Assembly (NCBI GenBank): GCA_035252155.1
Contig: DATFDL010000023.1
Location: 1-11,683 of the forward strand
Length of the DNA: 11,683 nt
Source of the DNA: JAICLL01 sp035252155
GTDB lineage: Bacteria > Planctomycetota > Planctomycetia > Pirellulales > JAICIG01
Direction: 5' to 3'
Part shown: in pieces, positions 1 through 6,962 of the stretch
How positions within the stretch are numbered: position 1 is the stretch's first letter
Layout: each line of letters begins with the position of its first letter
Notes under the pieces: model-generated
Told to the model about the DNA's origin: nothing
What the model saw: the letters and a program-made list of their open reading frames with translations, nothing else
The model's database searches: none
Program-made: the position numbers and the translations under genes

Positions 1-250
1 CGACGACAAGCTGGATGGCGTGTGTTTGATCATTCTTGATTTGAATACCGCCGCTCTCGACCTTGGCGAGTTGGTCCCGCGGCTGCGCTCGCAGTTGCCG
101 TCCGGCGTGGCGATTGTCGCATTTGGCCCGCACGTACACGAGAGCAAGCTGGCCGCGGCGGCCGACGCGGGCTGCGACCGCGTGCTCTCTCGCGGGCAGT
201 TCCACTCGCGGCTTGACTCGCTGCTGAGTGAGTTCGATAACGCGAGGTAG
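1..250 (+). CDS. Receiver-like (CheY-fold) protein, C-terminal half only
   Basis: The reading frame is open from position 2 to a TAG stop at 248-250. It runs off the left edge of the window, so the GTG at 20 is probably not the start. The visible part fits the second half of a response-regulator receiver: a hydrophobic strand ending in LDLN (the D is a candidate phosphoacceptor position), a helix, a strand VAIVAFGP, a helix ESKLAAAADAG, a strand DRVLSRG and a last amphipathic helix. Two usual receiver marks look changed. The Thr/Ser after the fourth strand is replaced by FGPH, and the conserved Lys of the fifth strand (usually K-P) is replaced by SRGQ. It may therefore be a pseudo-receiver that is not phosphorylated in the classical way. 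There is no output domain after it. The fold assignment is an inference from pattern; the function is unknown. Confidence 0.6.
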   Translation, partial: DDKLDGVCLIILDLNTAALDLGELVPRLRSQLPSGVAIVAFGPHVHESKLAAAADAGCDRVLSRGQFHSRLDSLLSEFDNAR

Positions 251-254
251 CCTC

Positions 255-297
255 GGCCCTTGTGGCCGGCCGTCCCGTGGCCCTGGCCCTTGTGGCC
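255..297. repeat. 13-bp direct repeat GGCCCTTGTGGCC
   Basis: The word GGCCCTTGTGGCC occurs at 255-267 and again at 285-297, directly after the stop of the receiver-like gene. Each copy is near-palindromic at its ends (GGCC...GGCC). The stretch 251-368 otherwise holds no supported gene, only low-complexity C-rich sequence such as the doubled CCCCCGA around 320-333. No function can be assigned. Confidence 0.5.
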
Positions 298-371
298 CGC
301 CTTGCAATGAAACCTGCTGACCCCCGACCCCCGAATGCTGACACCTGCCTGCCGCCACTCGCCATCCGCGG

Positions 372-387
372 TAAAATAGGGCATAAT
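372..387 (+). promoter_or_regulatory. Possible promoter -10 region upstream of the efflux adaptor
   Basis: An AT-rich island in GC-rich surroundings holds TAAAAT (372-377) and CATAAT (382-387). A CTGACA at 338-343 resembles a -35 box but lies too far away (28 bp) for a standard sigma-70 promoter. If this is the promoter, the leader to the start at 585 would be about 200 nt and would contain the long palindrome at 436-487. The support is base composition and position only. Confidence 0.25.
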
Positions 388-435
388 TGAGTAACGGCAT
401 CCAAATCGCTGTACGCCAGCGGCGGGCGCGCCAAG

Positions 436-487
436 GTCGCCTTTCGCTCCGCGAAAGTAGCGCCACTTTCGCGGAGCGAAAGGCGAC
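436..487. repeat. Perfect 23-bp inverted repeat (REP/MITE-like palindrome)
   Basis: The left arm at 436-458 (starting GTCGCCTTTCGCTCC) and the right arm at 465-487 (ending GGAGCGAAAGGCGAC) are exact reverse complements, separated by AGCGCC. The element could form a very stable RNA hairpin or DNA cruciform. No T-run follows, so it is not a standard terminator. Its forward frame reads as LSLRESSATFAERKA, a string I associate with mis-called upstream extensions of planctomycete ORFs; this is from memory and was not checked here. The best reading is a dispersed palindromic repeat family lying in the leader of the efflux adaptor gene. Confidence 0.8.
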
Positions 488-584
488 ATTATGTCTGCGA
501 ATCGCGCACGGTGATTTCAATGCCGCCCGCCCCCAGCACGTTCCTACCTACCTACGACTGACCGGCGTCCCTAAGTCGCGACTT

Positions 585-1922
585 ATGATTTCGTCGAACA
601 TGGCCGATTCAGCCGCGCCACCGGCGCCCGAAGCCCTGGCCGACCGTGTCTCTGATCTGCGCGACTTGCCGGCCACGGGCGGGCTTACGCTCGATGACGA
701 GCCGGAACCATCGCTCACAGGGGGAATGGTCCACCGCGCACCGCCCACGCCGCCCACGCCGCGCAGCCGCGTGTGGCCGCGGCTGTTGGTGCTGGCGGCA
801 CTGGCCGCGGCCTCTTACTACTTCTACCCGCGGGTGCTGCCGTTGATCGTGGCGCTGGGCGGTCCCAAGCCGGTGGAAAAAGCGCCTCCGCGTGTCGTCC
901 CAGTCATCACCGCGCCGGTGCGCCGCGGCGACATGGCCTTATATCTCAACGGTCTCGGTTCGGTAACCGCCTTTAACACCGTGACGGTCCGCAGCCGCGT
1001 CGAAGGCCAATTGGTGCGCGTCGCCTTCACTGAGGGGCAAATGGTCGATAAAGACGACCTGCTTGCCGAGATCGACACTCGGCCGTTCGAGGTGCAGCTT
1101 GAACAAGCCGAGGGCATGCTGGCCAAAGACGAAGGCGCGTTGAAAGTCGCCAGGCTTAGTCTAGAGCGTTACAACGCCCTGTCGTCGTCGAGGGCCATCA
1201 CGCCTCAGCAGATCGACGAGCAGCGGGCGTTGGTCACGCAGAGCGAAGGAGCCGTGCAGAGCGACCGGGCGGCGATTGCCCACGTCAATCTGCAACTGGT
1301 CTATTGCCGCATCACCGCCCCGATCAGCGGACGCATCGGGCTGCGGCTGGTCGACCCCGGCAACATCGTGCGGGCCAACGATCCGGGCGGAATCGCCGTT
1401 ATCACCCAGTTGCAACCAATCGCCGTGGTCTTCACCATTCCACAGGACGAAATCTCGCGCGTGCAGCAAAAGGCCAATTCCGGCGAGCCGTTGACCGTCG
1501 AGGCTTATGATCGCGACTTCGAGATGAAGCTGGCCACCGGCAAGCTGCTGGCGCTCGACAACCAGGTCGATCCCTCGACGGGCACGGTGCGCATCAAGGC
1601 GATCTTCGACAACGAAGACAATCTGCTGTTTCCCAACCAGTTCGTGAACGCTCGGCTGCTGATCGACGTGAAGCGCGACGCGGTGATCGCCCCCTCGGCG
1701 GCCGTGCAGCGTGGGCCGGACCTGACGTTTGTCTACGTCGTCAAGTCCGACGAGACGGTCGAGCTGCGCGAAGTCGAGATCGGCCCGACCGAGGGCGACG
1801 AAACGTCGATCGAAAGCGGCCTAGCGCCCGGTGAAGTCGTCGTTACCGACGGCATTGACAAGCTTTTGCCCGGTGCAAAAGTTTCGCCCCGCAAGCGTGG
1901 CGCGGAGCCGAGCGAAATGTAA
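585..1922 (+). CDS. mdtA: RND efflux periplasmic adaptor (membrane fusion protein), MdtA-like
   Basis: This 445-residue protein is the adaptor that links an inner-membrane RND pump to an outer-membrane channel. Residues 1-60 are an acidic/proline-rich cytoplasmic tail, followed by one membrane anchor at about 64-91; there is no lipobox. A barrel/lipoyl region follows (about 105-165, with LNGLGSVTAFNTVTVRSRVE and the GQLV...EGQMV...DLLAEID pattern). Next come an alpha-hairpin (about 165-235), the second lipoyl half (CRITAPISGRIGLR), a beta-barrel with LDNQVDPSTGTVRIKA and FPNQFVNARLL, and the membrane-proximal end (VVTDGIDKLLPGAKV). These blocks match E. coli MdtA (about 415 aa) closely. The frame is open back to 387, but that extension translates the palindrome at 436-487, so the start is placed at ATG 585; ATG 600 is also possible. 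No clear Shine-Dalgarno is seen. The partner pump is at 3803-6877. Confidence 0.9.
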   Translation: MISSNMADSAAPPAPEALADRVSDLRDLPATGGLTLDDEPEPSLTGGMVHRAPPTPPTPRSRVWPRLLVLAALAAASYYFYPRVLPLIVALGGPKPVEKAPPRVVPVITAPVRRGDMALYLNGLGSVTAFNTVTVRSRVEGQLVRVAFTEGQMVDKDDLLAEIDTRPFEVQLEQAEGMLAKDEGALKVARLSLERYNALSSSRAITPQQIDEQRALVTQSEGAVQSDRAAIAHVNLQLVYCRITAPISGRIGLRLVDPGNIVRANDPGGIAVITQLQPIAVVFTIPQDEISRVQQKANSGEPLTVEAYDRDFEMKLATGKLLALDNQVDPSTGTVRIKAIFDNEDNLLFPNQFVNARLLIDVKRDAVIAPSAAVQRGPDLTFVYVVKSDETVELREVEIGPTEGDETSIESGLAPGEVVVTDGIDKLLPGAKVSPRKRGAEPSEM

Positions 1923-1978
1923 GCTTGGTCGTGCCTCTGATCGGTTTTGACGTTCTGAATCGCCAATGACCTCTGTAG

Positions 1979-2056
1979 GGAACGCCCTCCGTGGCGTTCC
2001 GTGGGGGCGAGTTGGCGTCGAATCGTAGTTCACGGAACGCCACGGCACCTTTTTTT
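1979..2056 (+). terminator. Nested palindromes followed by a T-run, possible terminator
   Basis: Position 1989-2003 (CCGTGGCGTTCCGTG) is the exact reverse complement of 2031-2045, giving a 15-bp stem with a 27-nt loop. A competing shorter stem pairs GGAACGCC at 1979-1986 with GGCGTTCC at 1993-2000. Seven T residues follow at 2050-2056, 4 nt after the large stem. It lies just downstream of the adaptor gene, so it could end that transcript. The word GGAACGCCCTCCGTGGCGTT also looks like a dispersed intergenic repeat that I associate with planctomycetes (memory only). Terminator and repeat are not exclusive. Confidence 0.5.
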
Positions 2057-2098
2057 GGCTTCTGAACCGCTACTCTCGTAGCTTATCCTGGCCGGCGG

Positions 2099-2106
2099 TA
2101 TACAAT
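2099..2106 (+). promoter_or_regulatory. Possible -10 box TATACAAT ahead of the pseudopilin gene
   Basis: TATACAAT sits in GC-rich sequence about 50 nt upstream of the ATG at 2155 and downstream of the palindrome/T-run. No convincing -35 element is found at the usual distance. A GGAG at 2144-2147, 7 nt before the ATG, is a reasonable Shine-Dalgarno and supports the chosen start. Confidence 0.35.
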
Positions 2107-2154
2107 GAATTTGCACTTCCGCAGCCGGTACGTCACCTCAGTCGGAGCGCGTCC

Positions 2155-2907
2155 ATGACAGCGAATCGCACGCCCCGCCATTTCTTTGAGCGGACAAAAT
2201 CCACGGGCTTCACCCTGATCGAGCTACTTGTCATTCTTTTCATCATCGGCATTCTGCTTGCGCTGCTCGTGCCCGCACGGCGTGGGGCCAGAGAGCCGGC
2301 CCGCCGTTCTCAGTGTAGAAACAATCTGAAGCAAATCGCCCTAGGGCTGCAAACCTACGAATCGACCTATGGTGCGTTTCCGCCAGCCTACACGGTCGAT
2401 GCCGACGGCAAGCGGTTGCACAGTTGGCGAACGCTGATCCTGCCTTTTGTCGAGCAGAAACCACTTTATGACACGATCGACCTATCGAAGCCGTGGGACG
2501 ATCCGGCGAACGCCAAAGCGTTCAACGGTGCTATCCCCGCCTATTTCTGTCCGTCGGTAGACAAACCTTTGAACCATACTGTTTATCTAGCCACAGTCAC
2601 GCCCAATGGATGCATTCAGTCTACAAGGCCGCGTCCGTTGTCGGAAATCACCGACCGCCATTCGCAAACGCTGATGGTGATCGAAGTCGATCCGCAGCAC
2701 GCGGTGCCTTGGATGGCCCCAACTGACGCGGATGGAGCCTTGCTGCTGGCGTTCGGTCCCGAAACTCAGTTCGCTCACCCCGGCGGCACGCACGCGGCCT
2801 TCGTCGATGGCAGCGTGCATTTCCTTGGGGCGGAACTGCCCGCCGCCGAATGGCGGGCGCTCATCTCGGTTGCGGGCAACGACTCAGTCGCAAGCGTCGA
2901 GAACTGA
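2155..2907 (+). CDS. Type II secretion pseudopilin-like protein, DUF1559 family
   Basis: This 250-residue protein carries a prepilin N-terminus. A short basic leader is followed by G18-FTLIELLV, with Glu at mature position 5 and a hydrophobic helix to about residue 39; a prepilin peptidase would cut after G18. The next segment (REPARRSQCRNNLKQIALGL) and the SWRTLILPFVEQKPLYD block are typical of the DUF1559 family, which is greatly expanded in Planctomycetes. Near the C-terminus, H208 and D218-G219 form the H-X9-DG box, followed by SVHFLGAELP. The usual LLPAVQAAREAAR motif reads VPARRGAREPAR here, a variant. The role of this family is unknown beyond its pseudopilin architecture; it acts presumably at the cell envelope. 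A GGAG at 2144-2147 supports the start. The last 133 bp overlap the opposite-strand DUF2306 gene. Confidence 0.9.
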   Translation: MTANRTPRHFFERTKSTGFTLIELLVILFIIGILLALLVPARRGAREPARRSQCRNNLKQIALGLQTYESTYGAFPPAYTVDADGKRLHSWRTLILPFVEQKPLYDTIDLSKPWDDPANAKAFNGAIPAYFCPSVDKPLNHTVYLATVTPNGCIQSTRPRPLSEITDRHSQTLMVIEVDPQHAVPWMAPTDADGALLLAFGPETQFAHPGGTHAAFVDGSVHFLGAELPAAEWRALISVAGNDSVASVEN

Positions 2908-3545
2908 TTTCTTTTCTGCGTTAGGCGACCGATCCATTCATAGGCACCGAGGGGCGCCAGCCAGCACGCCCACGAAGCCACCGGGTCGAACCACTCGGCC
3001 TGCACGCCGCAGACGGTAGCTAGTCCACCGATGAGCCTAAGCACGACGGCTGAGCAGAGCAACAAATAGCCGCGCCACATCCAACGGCGATGCACCATAA
3101 ACCGTCGCTGCACGGCGGCGCGCAAGCCCAGCGCGGCGCAAGTTCCCGTTGCGAATGCCAGGCTCGCAAAGCTGATGGCCGCCAAGGTTCCCGGCGCGGC
3201 ATAGTAGGCCATCCAGAGACCGCTGGGAGCAACGGCCAGCAAGATGGACGCGGCTTGAATTCGCCCCAGCACACGGTGCCAGCGCGGTAAACGCCGCCGA
3301 AATCGCTCGCTGATTAAGATCGTGCCCACGATCATCGCGATCGGGCTCGCGGCGATGTGCGTATAAAAGGCCCATTGATACCCGCCGAAAAAGTAGCTTT
3401 CGCGCCCGCGCAAAAAGTCGGAGTCGAAATTTGGCGGGAGGTAGTTCCGATATCCCCAAACCACCTCGGCAGTGACCTTGAAGATCAACAGCGTTGCCAA
3501 AACGACCAACGCTCGCTGCAATTTGGCGAGTCGAGTGATTCGCAT
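2775..3545 (-). CDS. DUF2306 family integral membrane protein
   Basis: This is a 256-residue polytopic membrane protein counted from the ATG at 3545. A GTG at 3554 would add three residues (MSA). About six hydrophobic segments are seen, near residues 11-30, 60-78, 98-115, 120-142, 158-176 and 186-206. The conserved family marks are FYTHIAASP (H63), RWHRVLGRIQAA (H90) and FMVHRRWMWRGY (H152), typical of the DUF2306 family of predicted membrane proteins, whose function is not established. The recognisable domain ends near LAPLGAYEWIGRL (about residue 208). The remaining roughly 45 residues are hydrophilic, and from about residue 214 they are encoded antisense to the pseudopilin gene, so they are probably not a conserved part. 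No Shine-Dalgarno is visible. No functional link with the efflux genes is apparent. Confidence 0.82.
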   Translation of the reverse strand: MRITRLAKLQRALVVLATLLIFKVTAEVVWGYRNYLPPNFDSDFLRGRESYFFGGYQWAFYTHIAASPIAMIVGTILISERFRRRLPRWHRVLGRIQAASILLAVAPSGLWMAYYAAPGTLAAISFASLAFATGTCAALGLRAAVQRRFMVHRRWMWRGYLLLCSAVVLRLIGGLATVCGVQAEWFDPVASWACWLAPLGAYEWIGRLTQKRNQFSTLATESLPATEMSARHSAAGSSAPRKCTLPSTKAACVPPG

Positions 3546-3649
3546 GGCCGACACCGGGCGAGAAAGGGCCGAAAAGAATCGAATGGCCTCACCTACATCC
3601 TACATGCTATTGCCACTTGTTACAGCACTTTGGGCGGCTGCCTTGGCGG

Positions 3650-3655
3650 ATTATA
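3650..3655 (-). promoter_or_regulatory. Possible -10 box TATAAT for the DUF2306 gene
   Basis: Read on the minus strand, 3655-3650 is a perfect TATAAT, about 105 nt upstream of the ATG at 3545. No good -35 box is found 16-18 bp further upstream. It lies in the divergent region between the DUF2306 gene and the RND pump gene, the expected place for promoters of both. Confidence 0.3.
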
Positions 3656-3679
3656 GTGAGGGGTGTCTACATCCCGCTG

Positions 3680-3715
3680 TTGCATTTTGACTTTTGCATT
3701 TTGCATTTTGACTTT
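3680..3715. repeat. AT-rich direct repeats TTGCATTTTGACTTT
   Basis: TTGCATTTTGACTTT occurs at 3680-3694 and again at 3701-3715, with a partial copy (TTTGCATT) between them. The low GC of this 40-bp patch contrasts sharply with the flanking genes. It lies in the divergent region between the DUF2306 gene and the pump gene, and could be a regulatory AT-rich tract or simply a slippage-prone short tandem repeat. Confidence 0.7.
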
Positions 3716-3802
3716 CTTTCTCACGGCGGTGTGCCGCAGCGTGCCCGTACATAATGAGGAAGCTGTAACTCCGCGTTCCGCACCGCCTCCCCGCCTCACC
3801 GC

Positions 3803-6800
3803 ATGAGTCCCTCCCGGCCCTTCATTCTCCGCCCGGTGGCCACCGTGCTGCTGATGGTTGCCATTCTGCTGGTGGGCATGGTGGCTTATAAGCAGTTGCC
3901 CGTCTCGGCCCTGCCGCAGGTCGATTATCCCACGATCCAGGTCATCACGTTCTATCCGGGGGCCAGCCCCGAAGTGATGGCCTCGTCGGTCACCGCCCCG
4001 CTCGAGCGGCAATTCGGCCAGGTGCCGGGCCTCACGCAGATGACTTCGACCAGCTCGGAGGGCAGCTCGATCATCACGCTGCGGTTCGCGCTGGAGCTCG
4101 ACATCGACGTGGCCGAGCAGCAGGTGCAGGCTGCCATCAACGCCGCAGGCACCTTTCTGCCGCGCGATCTGCCGAACCCGCCGATCTATAGCAAGACCAA
4201 CCCCGCCGACGCGCCCATTCTCACGCTCGCCCTGTCGAGCAAAACGCTGCCGCTGGCCAAGGTCGAAGACCTGGCCGACACCCGGCTGGCCCAAAAAATC
4301 TCGCAGCTCTCGGGCGTGGGCATGGTTGGCATCAGCGGCGGTCAGAAGCCGGCCATCCGCATCCAAACCAACCCCAACGCCCTGGCCTCGCTGGGTATGA
4401 GCCTCGAGGACCTGCGGATGGCCCTGATGCAGGCCAGCGTCAATCAGGCCAAGGGCAGTTTTGACGGCTCGCGGCAAGCCCACACCATCGGCGCCAACGA
4501 CCAACTGCTCACCAGCGAGCAATACCGGCGGCTGATTATCGGCTATCGCAACGGCGCTCCCATCCACCTGGCCGACGTGGCCAACGTGATCGACGGGGCC
4601 GAAAACGTGCGGCAGGCCGCGTGGATGAACGAAACTCCCGCGGTGATTCTCAATATCCATCGCCAGCCGGGGGCCAACATCATCGAGGTGGTCGATCGGG
4701 TGAAAGAGCTGCTGCCACAGCTCAAAGCCTCGCTGCCTTCGTCGATCGCCATCGAGACGCTGACCGACCGCACCGTCACCATCCGGGCCAGTGTCGAAGA
4801 CGTGCAGTTCGAGCTGATGCTCACCGTTGGCCTGGTTGTGCTGGTGATGTTTCTTTTCTTGCGCAACTTGTCGGCCACCATCATTCCCAGCGTGGCGGTG
4901 CCGCTGTCGCTGATCGGCACGTTCGGCGTGATGTATCTGCTCGATTACAGCTTGAACAACCTGACGTTGATGGCCCTGACCATCTCCACCGGCTTTGTGG
5001 TCGACGACGCGATCGTGATGATCGAAAACATCATGCGCTACATCGAACAGGGCGAAGAGCCGCTGGCCGCCGCGTTGAAAGGTTCGGAAGAAATCGGTTT
5101 TACGATCGTTTCGTTGAGCGTCTCGCTGATCGCCGTGCTGATTCCGCTGCTCTTCATGGGCGACGTGGTGGGCCGGCTGTTTCGCGAGTTCGCCGTGACG
5201 CTGAGCGTGACCATTCTGGTCTCGGCGATCGTCAGCCTCACTCTGACGCCCATGATGTGCGCCAAAATGCTGCGGCACACGCCCCGCGGCCGGCACGGTT
5301 GGCTCTATCGGCTTTCGGAATGGGGCTTTGAAACGGTCATTCGCGGCTACGGCGTCACCCTGACCTGGGTGCTGCGGCACCAGGCCCTGACGCTGCTGGC
5401 GGCGTTGGCCACGCTGGTGGGCACCGTCTATCTGTATGTCATCGCGCCGAAGGGATTTTTTCCGGTGCAAGACACCGGCGTGATTCTGGGCATCTCCGAG
5501 GCGCCGCAGAGCATCTCGTTCGAGGCGATGTCGCGGCGGCAGCAGGCGCTGAACCGGACGATTCTGGCCGACCCGGCCGTCGAAAGCCTGTCGAGCTTCA
5601 TCGGCATCGACGGTACCAACACCACGCTCAATAGCGGGCGGATTCAGATCAACCTGAAGCCACTGGAAGAGCGGCACGCCACGGCCAGCGAGATCATCCG
5701 CCGCTTGCAGCCGCGGTTGGCCGAGGTGCCCGGCATTACGCTCTTCATGCAGCCGGTGCAAGACCTGACGGTCGAGACGAAAGTCAGCCGCACGCAGTTT
5801 CAATACACGCTGGAAGATCCCGACGCGGCCGAGCTGGCCGAGTGGGCGCCGCGCTTCGTGGCCCGGCTGCACGACCTGCCGCAATTGCGCGACGTGGCCA
5901 GCGACCAGCAGAGCGAAGGCTTGCAGTCGCGGGTGGTGATCGACCGCGACACCGCCTCGCGGCTGGGCATCACGCCGCAGATGATCGACGACGCCTTATA
6001 CGACGCCTTCGGGCAGCGGCAAATTTCGATCATGTTCACACAGCTCAATCAGTACCGCGTGGTGCTGGAGGTGCTGCCGCAGTACAAGACCGATCCTCGC
6101 GATCTGGGCAGCATTTATCTGCGTCCGCCCTACGGCGGCAAAACGCCGCTGAGCGCATTGGCCCGCGTCGAACAGGTGAAGACGCCGCTGACGGTCAACC
6201 ATCAGGGGCAGTTTCCGGTGGTGACGGTGTCGTTCAACCTAGCGCCCGACGCCTCACTGGGCGACGCGGTGCAAGCCATCGCCGCCGCCAAAGACGAACT
6301 GGGCCTGCCCGCGAGCATCGTGGCCGGCTTTCAGGGCACGGCCGAAGCTTTTCAAGCATCTCTAAAGAACGAGCCGCTCTTGATTCTGGCCGCGCTGGTG
6401 ACCGTCTACATCGTGCTAGGCGTGCTCTACGAGAGCTACATCCATCCGATCACGATCCTTTCGACGCTCCCCTCGGCGGGCGTCGGCGCACTGGTGGCGT
6501 TGCTCTTGTGCCGGGCCGACCTGAGCGTGATCGCGCTGATCGGCATCATCTTGCTGATCGGCATCGTCAAAAAGAACGCGATCATGATGATCGACTTTGC
6601 CTTGGAGGCGCAGCGCGTCGACGGCAAGACGCCGCGAGCGGCCATTTACGAAGCCTGCCTCTTGCGCTTCCGCCCGATCATGATGACCACGCTGGCCGCG
6701 CTGTTGGGCGGCGTTCCGCTGGCGCTGGGCACGGGCGTTGGCTCCGAATTGCGCCGCCCGCTGGGCATCACGATCATCGGCGGCCTGCTCTTCAGCCAAT

Positions 6801-6877
6801 TGTTGACACTCTACACCACGCCGGTGATCTACCTGGCGTTCGACCGCCTGGCCCGGCGCCTGCGGCGCGCTTCGTAG
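3803..6877 (+). CDS. mdtB: RND multidrug efflux pump, MdtB/MdtC type (HAE1 family)
   Basis: This full-length inner-membrane proton-driven RND transporter has 1024 residues (E. coli MdtB is about 1040). The N-terminus PSRPFILRPVATVLLMVAIL and the blocks LPVSALPQVDYPTIQV, YPGASPEVM, TAPLERQFGQVPG, LPNPPIYSKTNPADAP, SLNNLTLMALTI and GFFPVQDTG follow MdtB/MdtC very closely. TM1 lies at about 9-29 and TM2-6 at about 335-495; the second half repeats this plan with TM7 near 526-550 and TM8-12 from about 858 to 1012. The proton-relay acids D401-D402 in TM4 (GFVVDDAIVMIEN) and the Lys of TM10 (IGIVKKNAIMMIDF, K923/K924) are intact, so the pump should be active. E. coli uses an MdtB-MdtC heterotrimer; only one pump gene is present here, so a homotrimer is likely. 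There is no clear Shine-Dalgarno, and the start is placed by the conserved N-terminus. Whether it is nearer MdtB or MdtC was not resolved. Confidence 0.93.
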   Translation: MSPSRPFILRPVATVLLMVAILLVGMVAYKQLPVSALPQVDYPTIQVITFYPGASPEVMASSVTAPLERQFGQVPGLTQMTSTSSEGSSIITLRFALELDIDVAEQQVQAAINAAGTFLPRDLPNPPIYSKTNPADAPILTLALSSKTLPLAKVEDLADTRLAQKISQLSGVGMVGISGGQKPAIRIQTNPNALASLGMSLEDLRMALMQASVNQAKGSFDGSRQAHTIGANDQLLTSEQYRRLIIGYRNGAPIHLADVANVIDGAENVRQAAWMNETPAVILNIHRQPGANIIEVVDRVKELLPQLKASLPSSIAIETLTDRTVTIRASVEDVQFELMLTVGLVVLVMFLFLRNLSATIIPSVAVPLSLIGTFGVMYLLDYSLNNLTLMALTISTGFVVDDAIVMIENIMRYIEQGEEPLAAALKGSEEIGFTIVSLSVSLIAVLIPLLFMGDVVGRLFREFAVTLSVTILVSAIVSLTLTPMMCAKMLRHTPRGRHGWLYRLSEWGFETVIRGYGVTLTWVLRHQALTLLAALATLVGTVYLYVIAPKGFFPVQDTGVILGISEAPQSISFEAMSRRQQALNRTILADPAVESLSSFIGIDGTNTTLNSGRIQINLKPLEERHATASEIIRRLQPRLAEVPGITLFMQPVQDLTVETKVSRTQFQYTLEDPDAAELAEWAPRFVARLHDLPQLRDVASDQQSEGLQSRVVIDRDTASRLGITPQMIDDALYDAFGQRQISIMFTQLNQYRVVLEVLPQYKTDPRDLGSIYLRPPYGGKTPLSALARVEQVKTPLTVNHQGQFPVVTVSFNLAPDASLGDAVQAIAAAKDELGLPASIVAGFQGTAEAFQASLKNEPLLILAALVTVYIVLGVLYESYIHPITILSTLPSAGVGALVALLLCRADLSVIALIGIILLIGIVKKNAIMMIDFALEAQRVDGKTPRAAIYEACLLRFRPIMMTTLAALLGGVPLALGTGVGSELRRPLGITIIGGLLFSQLLTLYTTPVIYLAFDRLARRLRRAS

Positions 6878-6896
6878 AACGGAATTCATTCCGTTC
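6877..6896 (+). terminator. Short palindrome at the pump gene stop, possible weak terminator
   Basis: GAACGGAAT (6877-6885) pairs exactly with ATTCCGTTC (6888-6896), overlapping the last base of the TAG stop of the pump gene. The 2-nt gap means the inner pairs would open to make a loop. No T-run follows. Its place between the pump and the toxin-antitoxin promoter suits a terminator or a transcript-end stabiliser, but the support is modest. Confidence 0.35.
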
Positions 6897-6910
6897 CTCC
6901 AGGGTGATGT

Positions 6911-6956
6911 TTGTTCTTGGTCGCTGGACGGTGTATATAATAGGCCGGAAAAGGAG
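6911..6956 (+). promoter_or_regulatory. Promoter and Shine-Dalgarno of the toxin-antitoxin operon
   Basis: A perfect TATAAT lies at 6936-6941. Candidate -35 boxes are TTGTTC at 6911-6916 (19-bp spacer) and TTCTTG at 6914-6919 (16-bp spacer). A strong AAGGAG at 6951-6956 stands 6 nt before the ATG at 6963, one of the few clear Shine-Dalgarno sites in the window. The leader would be only about 15 nt. The pair is therefore probably transcribed independently of the pump. Confidence 0.5.
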
Positions 6957-6962
6957 CTCGTT

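Noticed and set aside
30..434. A 134-codon minus-strand frame across the receiver-like gene and the following gap
   Set aside because: Its product is low-complexity Arg/Ala/Ser-rich and antisense to a better-supported gene.
436..487. The long palindrome as an intrinsic terminator of the receiver-like gene
   Set aside because: It lies 186 bp beyond that stop and has no T-run on either side, so a repeat element or leader structure fits better.
3660..3720. The TTGCATTTTGAC repeats as a CRISPR array
   Set aside because: There are only two full copies of 15 bp with a 6-bp gap that is itself repeat-like; there are no unique spacers and no cas genes.
3620..5884. A 754-codon open frame on the minus strand
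   Set aside because: It lies antisense to the well-supported RND pump. Its product is rich in His, Arg, Gln, Asp and Gly with no recognisable domain or hydrophobic core, as expected for the reverse frame of a GC-rich gene. Its tail also translates the AT-rich repeat at 3680-3715.
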